From NCBI GenBank assembly GCA_910576545.1, contig CAJTKM010000023.1, positions 1 through 53,709 of the forward strand: 53,709 nt of DNA, in the 5' to 3' direction. Source of the DNA: Lachnospiraceae bacterium. GTDB taxonomy: Bacteria > Bacillota > Clostridia > Lachnospirales > Anaerotignaceae. The translations under genes and the position numbers were made by a program. Under the pieces are notes generated by a model. It had not been told where the DNA came from. It saw nothing but the letters and a program-made list of their open reading frames with translations, and made no database searches. Below, one piece after another: positions 44,015 through 50,808 of the stretch (its first letter is position 1; every line of letters starts with the position of its first letter).

Positions 44015-44587
44015 ATGGATTTATCTGAATTTATTATCAGCAAAATAGAAAATATCACCCCCACAGCTATTATTTTCTGCTGTATTCTTCTGTTCCTTAT
44101 CATTAATTGGGTCATTTCAAAAAAAGATTTCTTCATTGATACATGGAACAAATTTTATGAACATCGCAAACGCAGGGAAGAATTTTTTCAAATGCTGATT
44201 GATGATCATAAACGAATAAAAGAGTATGAAGAAAATCGTATCCATGACAGGGAGCAGTCTTTTCAGATTCAAAAACAGCTGATTGATGCCAATGCAAATC
44301 TGGCAGAAAAACTTGAATCAATGTCCCAGAAAATTGACGCAAATCAAAAACTTACCGATGAGAGATTTGCCGCATCTGAGGAAAGCAGCAAACAGCGTAT
44401 ACGTGCCGAATTGAAAGACAAGCTTCTCAGGGCATACAGACAGCATCATGCCGCCGCACACATTTCTTCTATGGAATTAGAGGCAATGTCAGAACTGATT
44501 GAAGTATACTCTCAAAATGGCGGCAATAGTTTTGTACATGAAATCATTGTTCCCGAAATGTATACTTGGGAAGTTGTAGATGAATAA
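44015..44587 (+). CDS. Membrane-anchored coiled-coil protein
   Basis: This 190-residue protein has one transmembrane helix near the N-terminus (about 14-34, AIIFCCILLFLIINWV) and a long coiled coil (about 50-140). It lies in the lysis/fibre region and might be a lysis accessory or superinfection factor. GTGAGGTGAAC precedes the start. Confidence 0.55.
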   Translation: MDLSEFIISKIENITPTAIIFCCILLFLIINWVISKKDFFIDTWNKFYEHRKRREEFFQMLIDDHKRIKEYEENRIHDREQSFQIQKQLIDANANLAEKLESMSQKIDANQKLTDERFAASEESSKQRIRAELKDKLLRAYRQHHAAAHISSMELEAMSELIEVYSQNGGNSFVHEIIVPEMYTWEVVDE

Positions 44588-44601
44588 TCCGAGGTGGTAA
44601 A

Positions 44602-44943
44602 ATGGCTGCCAAAAATAAAACTGCCCATGCCACAAAAAAGGCTGCAAAACAAAAAGTACAGACATCAAAACTCATAGTATACTCAAGCCTTGCCCTGTCG
44701 TGGGCTTTTATTATTTTTATTTGCTATGAGATGCACAGGCTATGTGATTTAAGTCCTGTTGCTGTCATAGGAACATCAATTGTAGGAATGATTGCGGCTA
44801 CAAATGCGGCTTATATGTGGAGGGCAAAGCAGGAGGATTATTTAAGGCTTGAGTTAGAAAAAATAAAACGGCTCTCTGAAATGAAGAAAAAATATGGAGA
44901 TGATTTCATTTCAGAGGAATTACACGAGGTAAATATGAACTAA
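44602..44943 (+). CDS. Small membrane protein (holin-like?)
   Basis: This 113-residue protein has a lysine-rich N-terminus, two hydrophobic helices (about 27-45 SLALSWAFIIFICYEM; about 53-75 AVIGTSIVGMIAATNAAYMW) and a charged C-terminal helix. The two-helix layout suits a holin-like protein; the 46225 gene is the better holin candidate. Confidence 0.5.
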   Translation: MAAKNKTAHATKKAAKQKVQTSKLIVYSSLALSWAFIIFICYEMHRLCDLSPVAVIGTSIVGMIAATNAAYMWRAKQEDYLRLELEKIKRLSEMKKKYGDDFISEELHEVNMN

Positions 44944-44959
44944 ATGAAAGGAGCATTTC

Positions 44960-45004
44960 ATGGAATATTTGTTAAATAAAACTACCCCCCCCCCGAAAAT
45001 TTGA
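44960..45004 (+). CDS. Cassette B leader ORF with poly-C tract, out of phase
   Basis: The leader opens MEYLLNKTTPPP after AAAGGAG. With 10 C it stops at TGA 45002-45004. With 9 or 12 C it would continue as RKFELNQC...YFRKKVSA and end at TAA 45066-45068, sharing an A with ATG 45068 of the fibre gene. The third phase stops at 45007. Confidence 0.55.
   Translation: MEYLLNKTTPPPKI
44985..44994 (+). repeat. Homopolymeric C tract (10)
   Basis: Ten C lie inside the cassette B leader, at the same codon position as the other two tracts. Confidence 0.9.
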
Positions 45005-45067
45005 ACTAAATCAATGCGTACTTCAGACGATTTATTGTGGATATTTTCGAAAGAAGGTGTCCGCATA

Positions 45068-45667
45068 ATGATGGATTGGAATTATTTAATTTTAGGCAGA
45101 ATCAAGAAAATTTTAAACTCCATTTCTTCTATACAGAATCTGCTGTCTTCTACACAGAAGCTGATTGGTACAACAACAGACATAGGCGGGAGCCAGACGG
45201 CAGGGACGGTGTTTGGTAAGGAAAATGCGATACTGGAAACGTTGAAAGAACAGAATGCAAAAATCTTTACAAGTATGGTATGGAAGCAGACTGCAAAAAA
45301 GGCCGTGACAACCGCTATGAGCGGAGTGAAAATATTGAGTTTTTCTTTTGAAAGTCCGGTTAAATTCAGAGCAATAAACATTGAAGGTACTATAGATTTA
45401 GGACAATTTGCTTCGGCGTATTTTATTAACGGAGAAAGCTCATTCACAGCGTTAGCGTCTATTGCCAGTTCTACTGCTAGATATATGATAGCCGTTGACG
45501 GTGGTTCCCGTAACCGCTTTTTACTTAAAACAAGTTTTGGAGAACGCGAAAATATTTTACAGGACATTTGGATAACACAGATAGATATTCATTTCCCTGC
45601 TGTTGCTGCGGATAAAGTTTCAACATACAATGGCTACGTAGAATATCAGGAAGGGCAGGCGGGATAA
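45068..45667 (+). CDS. Cassette B receptor-binding protein
   Basis: This 199-residue protein begins MMDWNYLILGRIKKILNSIS, with AGAAGGTG upstream. A longer in-frame ATG at 45014 lies in the leader region. The N-terminal docking helix is homologous to that of cassette C (DWN..IL..K.ILN pattern). The C-terminal domain is beta-rich (FSFESPVKFRAINIEGTIDL) and unlike A or C, as expected for exchangeable tips. Confidence 0.68.
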   Translation: MMDWNYLILGRIKKILNSISSIQNLLSSTQKLIGTTTDIGGSQTAGTVFGKENAILETLKEQNAKIFTSMVWKQTAKKAVTTAMSGVKILSFSFESPVKFRAINIEGTIDLGQFASAYFINGESSFTALASIASSTARYMIAVDGGSRNRFLLKTSFGERENILQDIWITQIDIHFPAVAADKVSTYNGYVEYQEGQAG

Positions 45668-45668
45668 A

Positions 45669-45980
45669 ATGCTGTTATATTTGGATGAAAACCGGAAAAT
45701 CATTGATAACAACTATGTAATCAGCCATGCCAGCGCATTAAAGATAATGGCAGAAAATCCCCTTGCGGAATGGCACGATATTGATTTTTCCTTTGCAATG
45801 GGCGAAAACAGGGCTGGATATGATAAAGTCTTTTATCTGGAAACGGATGGGATGATTCGGATTGAGTATGAGGAAATACCACCCGAACCAGCCCCGCCCC
45901 TTTCCGAACAGGAGCAGATTGCCATTGACACGGCGTTGAATGTGGAATACATTGCCTGCCTGATGGAGGCAAATTTATAA
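45669..45980 (+). CDS. Cassette B tail-fibre chaperone-like protein
   Basis: This 103-residue protein (MLLYLDENRKIIDNNYVISH start) follows its fibre by one nucleotide. It has a P/E linker (IEYEEIPPEPAPPLSEQEQI) and a C-terminal helix. It is analogous to the cassette A and C chaperone-like genes. Confidence 0.58.
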   Translation: MLLYLDENRKIIDNNYVISHASALKIMAENPLAEWHDIDFSFAMGENRAGYDKVFYLETDGMIRIEYEEIPPEPAPPLSEQEQIAIDTALNVEYIACLMEANL

Positions 45981-46011
45981 CGACTTTGAAATAATATGAG
46001 GAGGAATTTTC

Positions 46012-46152
46012 ATGATTTACACACTGCTGAAAAACAAAATCACACGGGGTACATACGACAGGGAGGATTTGAAAAACAAGATGGACACATACCTGCTGTT
46101 CGGACGCATCACGGAGGAACAGTATACGGAACTGACGGGGCTGATGGCATGA
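46012..46152 (+). CDS. XkdX-like small tail protein, copy 2
   Basis: This 46-residue protein (MIYTLLKNKITRGTYDREDL start, ending GRITEEQYTELTGLMA) has a GAGGAGG site and the same G-x-I-T-E-E-x-Y pattern as copy 1 at 40927. Two copies support duplication of the fibre cassette. Confidence 0.68.
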   Translation: MIYTLLKNKITRGTYDREDLKNKMDTYLLFGRITEEQYTELTGLMA

Positions 46153-46224
46153 TTACGATACATGAAAAGTGTTAATATTTCAACATAATCAGGAGTTTAA
46201 CTGAAATATATAAGGAGGAAAATT

Positions 46225-46590
46225 ATGACAGATATTACGATAATTTTAGAAACAATTATTAAGTTGGCTTGTTTGGTGTTTTTGCTTTTTGTAATCCCCT
46301 GTTTGAAAACCGCTGGGGCAAATAACAAACTGCTGGCGGCATTAAAGGTCTCTGATGAAATTGCAAAAATTGCAGGTATTGTTGTACGTTCTGCAAACGA
46401 ACTTGAAATCACAGGAGACCTTCTAAAACTTGGAATTACAAAGGCTGATTATGCTATGGAACAGGTCAAAAAAGAACTTGAAAGCAGAGGAATTACTTTT
46501 AATGAAGATTTGATTGTAAAATATATCAAAGCCGCCGTGACAGAACTGCGGGTTGAAATTGCGAATACCCCCGCTGAAAAGGAAAACTAA
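46225..46590 (+). CDS. Phage holin, LL-H/phage_holin_6 type
   Basis: This 121-residue protein has a single N-terminal transmembrane helix (IIKLACLVFLLFVIPCLKTA, about 10-30) and a helical tail (DLLKLGITKADYAMEQVKKE, then GITFNEDLIVKYIKAAVTEL), matching LL-H-type holins. It makes membrane pores for lysin access. AAGGAGG precedes the start. It lies between fibre cassettes B and C, and the lysin follows at 47725. Confidence 0.78.
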   Translation: MTDITIILETIIKLACLVFLLFVIPCLKTAGANNKLLAALKVSDEIAKIAGIVVRSANELEITGDLLKLGITKADYAMEQVKKELESRGITFNEDLIVKYIKAAVTELRVEIANTPAEKEN

Positions 46591-46602
46591 ATAACTTTAT
46601 TT

Positions 46603-46631
46603 GAGCAGGGTAAACCACCCTGCTCTATTCA
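46603..46631 (+). terminator. Hairpin terminator after holin
   Basis: GAGCAGGGT (46603-46611) pairs with ACCCTGCTC (46617-46625); the following U-run is weak. Confidence 0.6.
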
Positions 46632-46658
46632 TTTCATACAAAAATGAGGAGGAATTCT

Positions 46659-46715
46659 ATGTATTTATTTGTTAGTAAAATCACCCCCCCCCCCCCCCCC
46701 GAAAATTTAACCTAA
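46659..46715 (+). CDS. Cassette C leader ORF with poly-C tract, out of phase
   Basis: After GGAGGAATTCT the ORF reads MYLFVSKITPPPPP and, with 17 C, stops at TAA 46713-46715. With 15 or 18 C it would read RKFNLKTR...YFRKKVFA and stop at TGA 46772-46774, overlapping ATG 46771 as ATGA. The sequence after the tract is homologous to cassette B. Confidence 0.55.
   Translation: MYLFVSKITPPPPPENLT
46684..46700 (+). repeat. Homopolymeric C tract (17)
   Basis: Seventeen C, the longest of the three tracts and so the most prone to slippage; the exact count may vary within a population or by sequencing error. Confidence 0.88.
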
Positions 46716-46770
46716 AAACAAGACTTATTCCAGCCAGATTTTGTAAGTATTTTCGAAAGAAGGTGTTTGC

Positions 46771-47340
46771 ATGATTTCGGATTGGAATACAGTTATTTTG
46801 AGTAAGGTAAAAAATATATTAGGTAAGATTACAGAACAAAGCAATAAAATAGATGCTGCCAGTTCTATTGCAGAAAATATCCATACAAAGATTGATACGT
46901 TGGATGAAAATATAAATGGAATTAAAACTACATCTGATTCTATCAGTTCAAGCGTGTCAAGTCTTGGTACAATCAATTCAAACGTTTCCTCTGTGAAAAA
47001 TACCGTTTCAAGCATGTCTTCTACGCTGTCTACGGTAAATACTAATGTGAAGAATTTAATGAATAGCGGGAATAGTGTGGTAAAGAGTGTACAGAGGGGA
47101 ATCGTTAGTAGCAGTAGAACAATAACTATTTCGACTGTTAATTTATCTAAAAGTATTATTATTACATCTGGCGACGGCCCCGCTGCTTTTTTTGTTAGTA
47201 GTAATAGTAGTCTTTATGGCTCATATGGTCTGGGACGATTCGAAAGCAGTACCCAAATATTTATTAATGTTGCACGTGGAAGTTATGGGGGAAGTTCGTA
47301 TAGTGCTCAAGTAGCCTGGCAAGTTATTGAATTTTATTGA
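46771..47340 (+). CDS. Cassette C receptor-binding protein
   Basis: This 189-residue protein begins MISDWNTVILSKVKNILGKI. The N-terminal docking helix resembles cassette B. A long S/N/T-rich trimeric coiled coil follows (about 25-100), then a short compact tip (ISTVNLSKSIIITSGDGPAA ... YSAQVAWQVIEFY). AGAAGGTG lies before the start and within the leader reading frame. Confidence 0.68.
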   Translation: MISDWNTVILSKVKNILGKITEQSNKIDAASSIAENIHTKIDTLDENINGIKTTSDSISSSVSSLGTINSNVSSVKNTVSSMSSTLSTVNTNVKNLMNSGNSVVKSVQRGIVSSSRTITISTVNLSKSIIITSGDGPAAFFVSSNSSLYGSYGLGRFESSTQIFINVARGSYGGSSYSAQVAWQVIEFY

Positions 47341-47363
47341 TAAATGGAAATGGAGGTGAATTT

Positions 47364-47666
47364 ATGTCTTTTATTTATGCACAAATTGATGAAAATAATA
47401 TCTGCTGCGCTGTTTCTAATCTTTCTGGTGAAATATTCGATACACATTTAATCCCTATTCAAACATTCGACACAACCATGATTGGGAAGAAATTTTCAGA
47501 TGGTCACTGGCTGGAAGTGCCAAAATCAGAAATGGGAGAAACCATAGCTCCTGAACCCACACAGCTTGACCGCATTGAAGCTGCCATAAATATGAAAAAT
47601 AATGAAATTTCAGAAAGGGCAATTGATACATACACAAAGCAACTGTTGGAAAACGGTTTACTTTAA
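47364..47666 (+). CDS. Cassette C tail-fibre chaperone-like protein
   Basis: This 100-residue protein (MSFIYAQIDENNICCAVSNL start) has GGAGGTG before ATG 47364; an ATG at 47337 overlaps the fibre stop. It shares the PEPTQLDRIEAAI linker with the cassette A protein, showing that the cassettes are duplicated. A terminator follows. Confidence 0.62.
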   Translation: MSFIYAQIDENNICCAVSNLSGEIFDTHLIPIQTFDTTMIGKKFSDGHWLEVPKSEMGETIAPEPTQLDRIEAAINMKNNEISERAIDTYTKQLLENGLL

Positions 47667-47675
47667 CCTTATACT

Positions 47676-47706
47676 TCCCTGCCCTTCATCGGGTAGGGAT
47701 TTTTTT
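47676..47706 (+). terminator. Strong Rho-independent terminator
   Basis: TCCCTGCCC (47676-47684) pairs with GGGTAGGGA (47691-47699), followed by seven T. Confidence 0.85.
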
Positions 47707-47724
47707 ACGAAATGAGGTGACAAA

Positions 47725-48357
47725 TTGTCAAAGAAAATGACAGGCAAAGAATTAGTGGCATTTGCAAGGTCTAAAATTGGAACACCTTATGTTTATGGTG
47801 CAAAGGGTGAGGTTTTAACAAAAGAAAAATATGACTGGCTGAAAAAACAATATGGTTCCTTGGTTTGGGACAGCGATAAGAAAAAAATCGGAAAGGTTTG
47901 TGTGGACTGCTCAGGACTGCTCTCTTGGGCTTGTGGTGTTGTTTTAGGCTCTAGTCAGTGGAATAGTCATGCTGATGTGAAAAAGCCGATACAAAGCATC
48001 TCAGAGGCTCCTATGGGGGCTTTGGTCTGGTGTAAAGGACACATTGGCGTTTACAGTGGTTTGAAGAATGGAGTCCCTTGCTATATCGCAGCAGATGGAT
48101 CAGCATATGGTGTGCGGGAAGTGCCATTGAGCCAGAATAAGTTCACACATTGGCTGCTTGTCCATGATTTTTTCGAGTATGAGGAGGACGAAATGGTAGA
48201 AAGAGATATGATTGTTGTAAATGATACAGAATATAGTGTTGATATGATTCGGAAAGATGGGACTACGTTTATTAAAACCAGGGATATTGCTGATATTCTA
48301 GGAATGAAGGTATCGAGTAATGGGAGGATTCCTGTGTTGGAGAGTGGGAAGAAGTGA
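47725..48357 (+). CDS. NlpC/P60 endolysin
   Basis: This 210-residue protein has a TTG start after GAGGTGA. The cysteine-peptidase core has VDCSGL (C62), GHIGVYSG (H106) and the later IAADG strand; it would cut peptidoglycan stem peptides at lysis. A short C-terminal segment (about 160-210, MIVVNDTEYSVDMIRKDGTT then FIKTRDIADILGM) may be a wall-binding or stalk-like repeat. It follows the holin and fibre cassettes. Confidence 0.85.
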   Translation: MSKKMTGKELVAFARSKIGTPYVYGAKGEVLTKEKYDWLKKQYGSLVWDSDKKKIGKVCVDCSGLLSWACGVVLGSSQWNSHADVKKPIQSISEAPMGALVWCKGHIGVYSGLKNGVPCYIAADGSAYGVREVPLSQNKFTHWLLVHDFFEYEEDEMVERDMIVVNDTEYSVDMIRKDGTTFIKTRDIADILGMKVSSNGRIPVLESGKK

Positions 48358-48361
48358 AGTT

Positions 48362-48535
48362 ATGGCATTTGAAATATCAGATTTAGAATTTATAAGTGGA
48401 ATGGGATTATACTTAGATAAATTGCAATCTTTACCTGATGAAATTGCAAAAAAAGAAGCATTGTATGCTTTGATCCGCACTGGTGTATTGGATAAGGATG
48501 GCAAGGCAAAAAGTTGTATTGTTTCTTTAGTGTGA
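48362..48535 (+). CDS. Small helical protein after lysin
   Basis: This 57-residue protein (MAFEISDLEFISGMGLYLDK start) begins 4 nt after the lysin stop, after GAAGTGAAG. No function recognised. Its stop codon lies in a 16-bp tandem duplication. Confidence 0.5.
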   Translation: MAFEISDLEFISGMGLYLDKLQSLPDEIAKKEALYALIRTGVLDKDGKAKSCIVSLV

Positions 48536-48552
48536 AGTTTCTTTAGTGTGAA
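48521..48552 (+). repeat. 16-bp tandem duplication at a stop codon
   Basis: GTTTCTTTAGTGTGAA occurs twice in direct succession (48521-48536, 48537-48552). Both copies carry the stop codon, so coding is unchanged. Confidence 0.8.
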
Positions 48553-48745
48553 AATAGATGTGCTAAAAATAGATAGGAGCAATATAGTATATACTCCACA
48601 TAATATAACTGTAAAAACTTTAACATCATGCCTCTTGCCTTTTTTCTCTAATGGCATTATAATAAATCTGCATAGAATGACAAATTTCGCTTTTCTTATA
48701 TAGTATACTGTTATTGCTTAAACAAAAAATAAGAGAGGTTATTTT
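48553..48745. other. Intergenic region before mazF-type pair
   Basis: No ORF is supported. A weak promoter-like TATACT near 48706 could drive the toxin-antitoxin pair. Confidence 0.3.
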
Positions 48746-48964
48746 ATGCGTCCAAAAAAGAAGTTATCCAAGATGAAAGGGGATGTTTATATGCGGACTA
48801 TAACTGATTCTCATATGAATGATTTGAAAAAACGCGCATCTCAAAGACGCATCCTTTTCCCCAATCAAAAAAACTCAGAAGATGTAAAACTAGAAAATGA
48901 TTTTTTTGAAGATGTAAAGAATAAAATGTATGAACAAATTTCGGAGGATGAAAAATGGAATTGA
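48746..48964 (+). CDS. Putative antitoxin partner of MazF-type toxin
   Basis: This 72-residue protein (MRPKKKLSKMKGDVYMRTIT start) has a basic N-terminus and an acidic helical C-terminus (ENDFFEDVKNKMYEQISEDE), as antitoxins often do. It overlaps the toxin by 10 nt. A second ATG at 48791 is also possible. Assignment is from its partner. Confidence 0.5.
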   Translation: MRPKKKLSKMKGDVYMRTITDSHMNDLKKRASQRRILFPNQKNSEDVKLENDFFEDVKNKMYEQISEDEKWN

Positions 48965-49374
48965 AACGTGGGGAAATATATTATATAACTTTTCCATATA
49001 CCCTTGATCCAAAGTATCCTAATGGTAAACCTAAATTTGTATTGGTATTACAAGAGGGCGAATACTTTGCAAAATATAACACGGTTGAAATAATGCTTAT
49101 TACTTCTGATAAGCAATATAAGCCTAGAGAAAAATATGCTACTGATGTAGAAATAGAAGTGGGGACAACAAAACTTAAAGATAAATCATGGGTTCTTTGT
49201 TCACAACCTTATCCAATTGAAAAGAAGTTATTTGAGCAATCTGGCGTATGGTGTGCGGGGATGTTATCTGCCGAAAAAATGGATGAAATCGATGAAGCTA
49301 CTTATATTGGATTATGTATGGGGTTACAGCATGAACTTGCACTTGAACCAGCAGATGAAGATTCTGATAATTGA
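48955..49374 (+). CDS. MazF/PemK-family toxin
   Basis: This 139-residue protein begins MELKRGEIYYITFPYTLDPK, the PemK/MazF opening strand (R-G-E-I-Y-x-x-x-F-P-Y). Further family features are a KFVLVLQEGEYFAKYNTVEI and VWCAGMLSAEKMDEID region. The family cleaves mRNA. It is the last phage-strand gene before a terminator and host DNA, a usual place for a cargo gene. Confidence 0.7.
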   Translation: MELKRGEIYYITFPYTLDPKYPNGKPKFVLVLQEGEYFAKYNTVEIMLITSDKQYKPREKYATDVEIEVGTTKLKDKSWVLCSQPYPIEKKLFEQSGVWCAGMLSAEKMDEIDEATYIGLCMGLQHELALEPADEDSDN

Positions 49375-49418
49375 ATAGTTATTTTCTGGCACTATTATCG
49401 ATTATAATTAAAAATTTT

Positions 49419-49448
49419 AGGGATGCTTTTGAGCGTCCCTATTTTTTT
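49419..49448 (+). terminator. Terminator at the end of the prophage strand
   Basis: AGGGATGC (49419-49426) pairs with GCGTCCCT (49433-49440), followed by seven T. It marks the likely right limit of phage transcription. Confidence 0.8.
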
Positions 49449-49785
49449 GACTTTACGTGTCACCAAAAAAATGGACAGTGAGCCTTCATGGCTGGCTCAG
49501 GTCTATGGCGAACCGGAGATTATGTACGAAAGACATCTGCCGGAATAAGCAGGTGAAACCAGGCAGCGGTCTTGACACATTTATTTACAGCTGATATATA
49601 TAACGAGGGCGAAAAGCTGATTCTCAAGCCTTTCGCCCAATCGTATCATAGAATATCTTTATTTACAGACTTTTGCTCACAGATTCCTGTTTTTGGTTAC
49701 GCCATATTTGAAAACAAATGGGCGTTTAAAACATGCAAAACTCGCCTCCTCCCAATATCAGGTCATCCTTGTTTCTGCCAGTAAT
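49449..49785. other. Gene-free junction between prophage and host genes
   Basis: No complete gene is supported. A 25-codon ORF at 49471-49548 (MDSEPSWLAQVYGEPEIMYE) is GC-richer and looks like the tail of a lost gene. GGGCGAAA near 49607 can pair with TTTCGCCC near 49632. An att site could lie here, but its left partner is outside the window. Confidence 0.4.
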
Positions 49786-50784
49786 TTACAAGAAATTAAA
49801 ATAACTGCCAAGACCCTTTTCAAGAGCTCTTTTATAAGCAACTCCAGCAACGGCGATATCCATAGCCCCTGTACCAATAGGAATACATATAATTCGTTCT
49901 TTGCTAACATTTTGTACAGATTTCTTGTTAGTTGCAATTTCACCTATTGTAGCATAGATATTTTCTTCATGAATTTTTTCATCTTCAACTACATCATGCA
50001 GGGCTCCACGATGTAGGCATTGACCAATATGATCAACAATAATTCTATCAGCATTTAGCAGTAAAGTATCTTCGCATTCCGTATAAGAACCCATAGGGAA
50101 CACAATTTGTCCTGGCTTGATCCAATCGTCTTTTATGAATTTATCTTTGGATTGTGTGAAAGCAACAACAACATCGCCAACTGCCGCATCTTCCGGATTG
50201 TCGCAAATAATAATTTCACCTTTTACAACGTTTTTCATATTTTCCTTAAATTTTGCAGCTGCCGCCGGAAGCATATCATAAACCCTCAATTCTTTGATAT
50301 CAAATAACTCCGCAAATGCCAATGTCTGCATATGTCCTTGCATACCAGCTCCATATAAGCCAATTTTAATTTCTTTCCCGGTATACAAATATTTTGTCGC
50401 AACAGCAGCTTGCGCACCTGTGCGCAGATTTGTAATCAAAGCACCATCCATCATACATTTAAATTCGCCAATCGAAGGGTCAATCAGCATAATTGCAGCC
50501 GTGACATAAGGTAATCCCATTTCACGACGTTTTCCAAGAAATCCTCCAGCCCATTTAATACCAGCAATATCCAGCCATCCGACATAAGCAGGCATAGCAT
50601 TCATAAAACCTTCGTAAGCAGGATAAGATGCGGTTTCTCCCAAATCAAGATTAACTTTCGTAGGATTAATTGTCGTCCCTTCACCAAACCCGATGAACGT
50701 TTTGTCAACAATCTCAACGATATCTTTCATAGTGAGAAGATTATCAATATCAGATTGTTTCAGTAGCATAGTCTTATGTTCCAT
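49786..50784 (-). CDS. Ornithine cyclodeaminase/mu-crystallin family protein
   Basis: This 332-residue protein has the family layout: an N-terminal dimerisation part, GALITNLRTGAQAAVATKYL, then the Rossmann motif GLYGAGMQG (142-150), and VVVAFTQSKDKFIKDDWIKP followed by GQIVFPMGS. Members deaminate ornithine to proline or reduce ketimines. It lies behind the symporter in one minus-strand operon (24-nt gap), so it may use the imported amino acid. The exact substrate is not determined. Confidence 0.82.
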   Translation of the reverse strand: MEHKTMLLKQSDIDNLLTMKDIVEIVDKTFIGFGEGTTINPTKVNLDLGETASYPAYEGFMNAMPAYVGWLDIAGIKWAGGFLGKRREMGLPYVTAAIMLIDPSIGEFKCMMDGALITNLRTGAQAAVATKYLYTGKEIKIGLYGAGMQGHMQTLAFAELFDIKELRVYDMLPAAAAKFKENMKNVVKGEIIICDNPEDAAVGDVVVAFTQSKDKFIKDDWIKPGQIVFPMGSYTECEDTLLLNADRIIVDHIGQCLHRGALHDVVEDEKIHEENIYATIGEIATNKKSVQNVSKERIICIPIGTGAMDIAVAGVAYKRALEKGLGSYFNFL

Positions 50785-50808
50785 GATTCATTTCCCCTTT
50801 CTTTTTAA

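Noticed and set aside
40927-47666. Diversity-generating retroelement or invertible fibre switch
   Set aside because: No reverse transcriptase, template repeat, recombinase gene or long inverted repeats flank the fibre genes.
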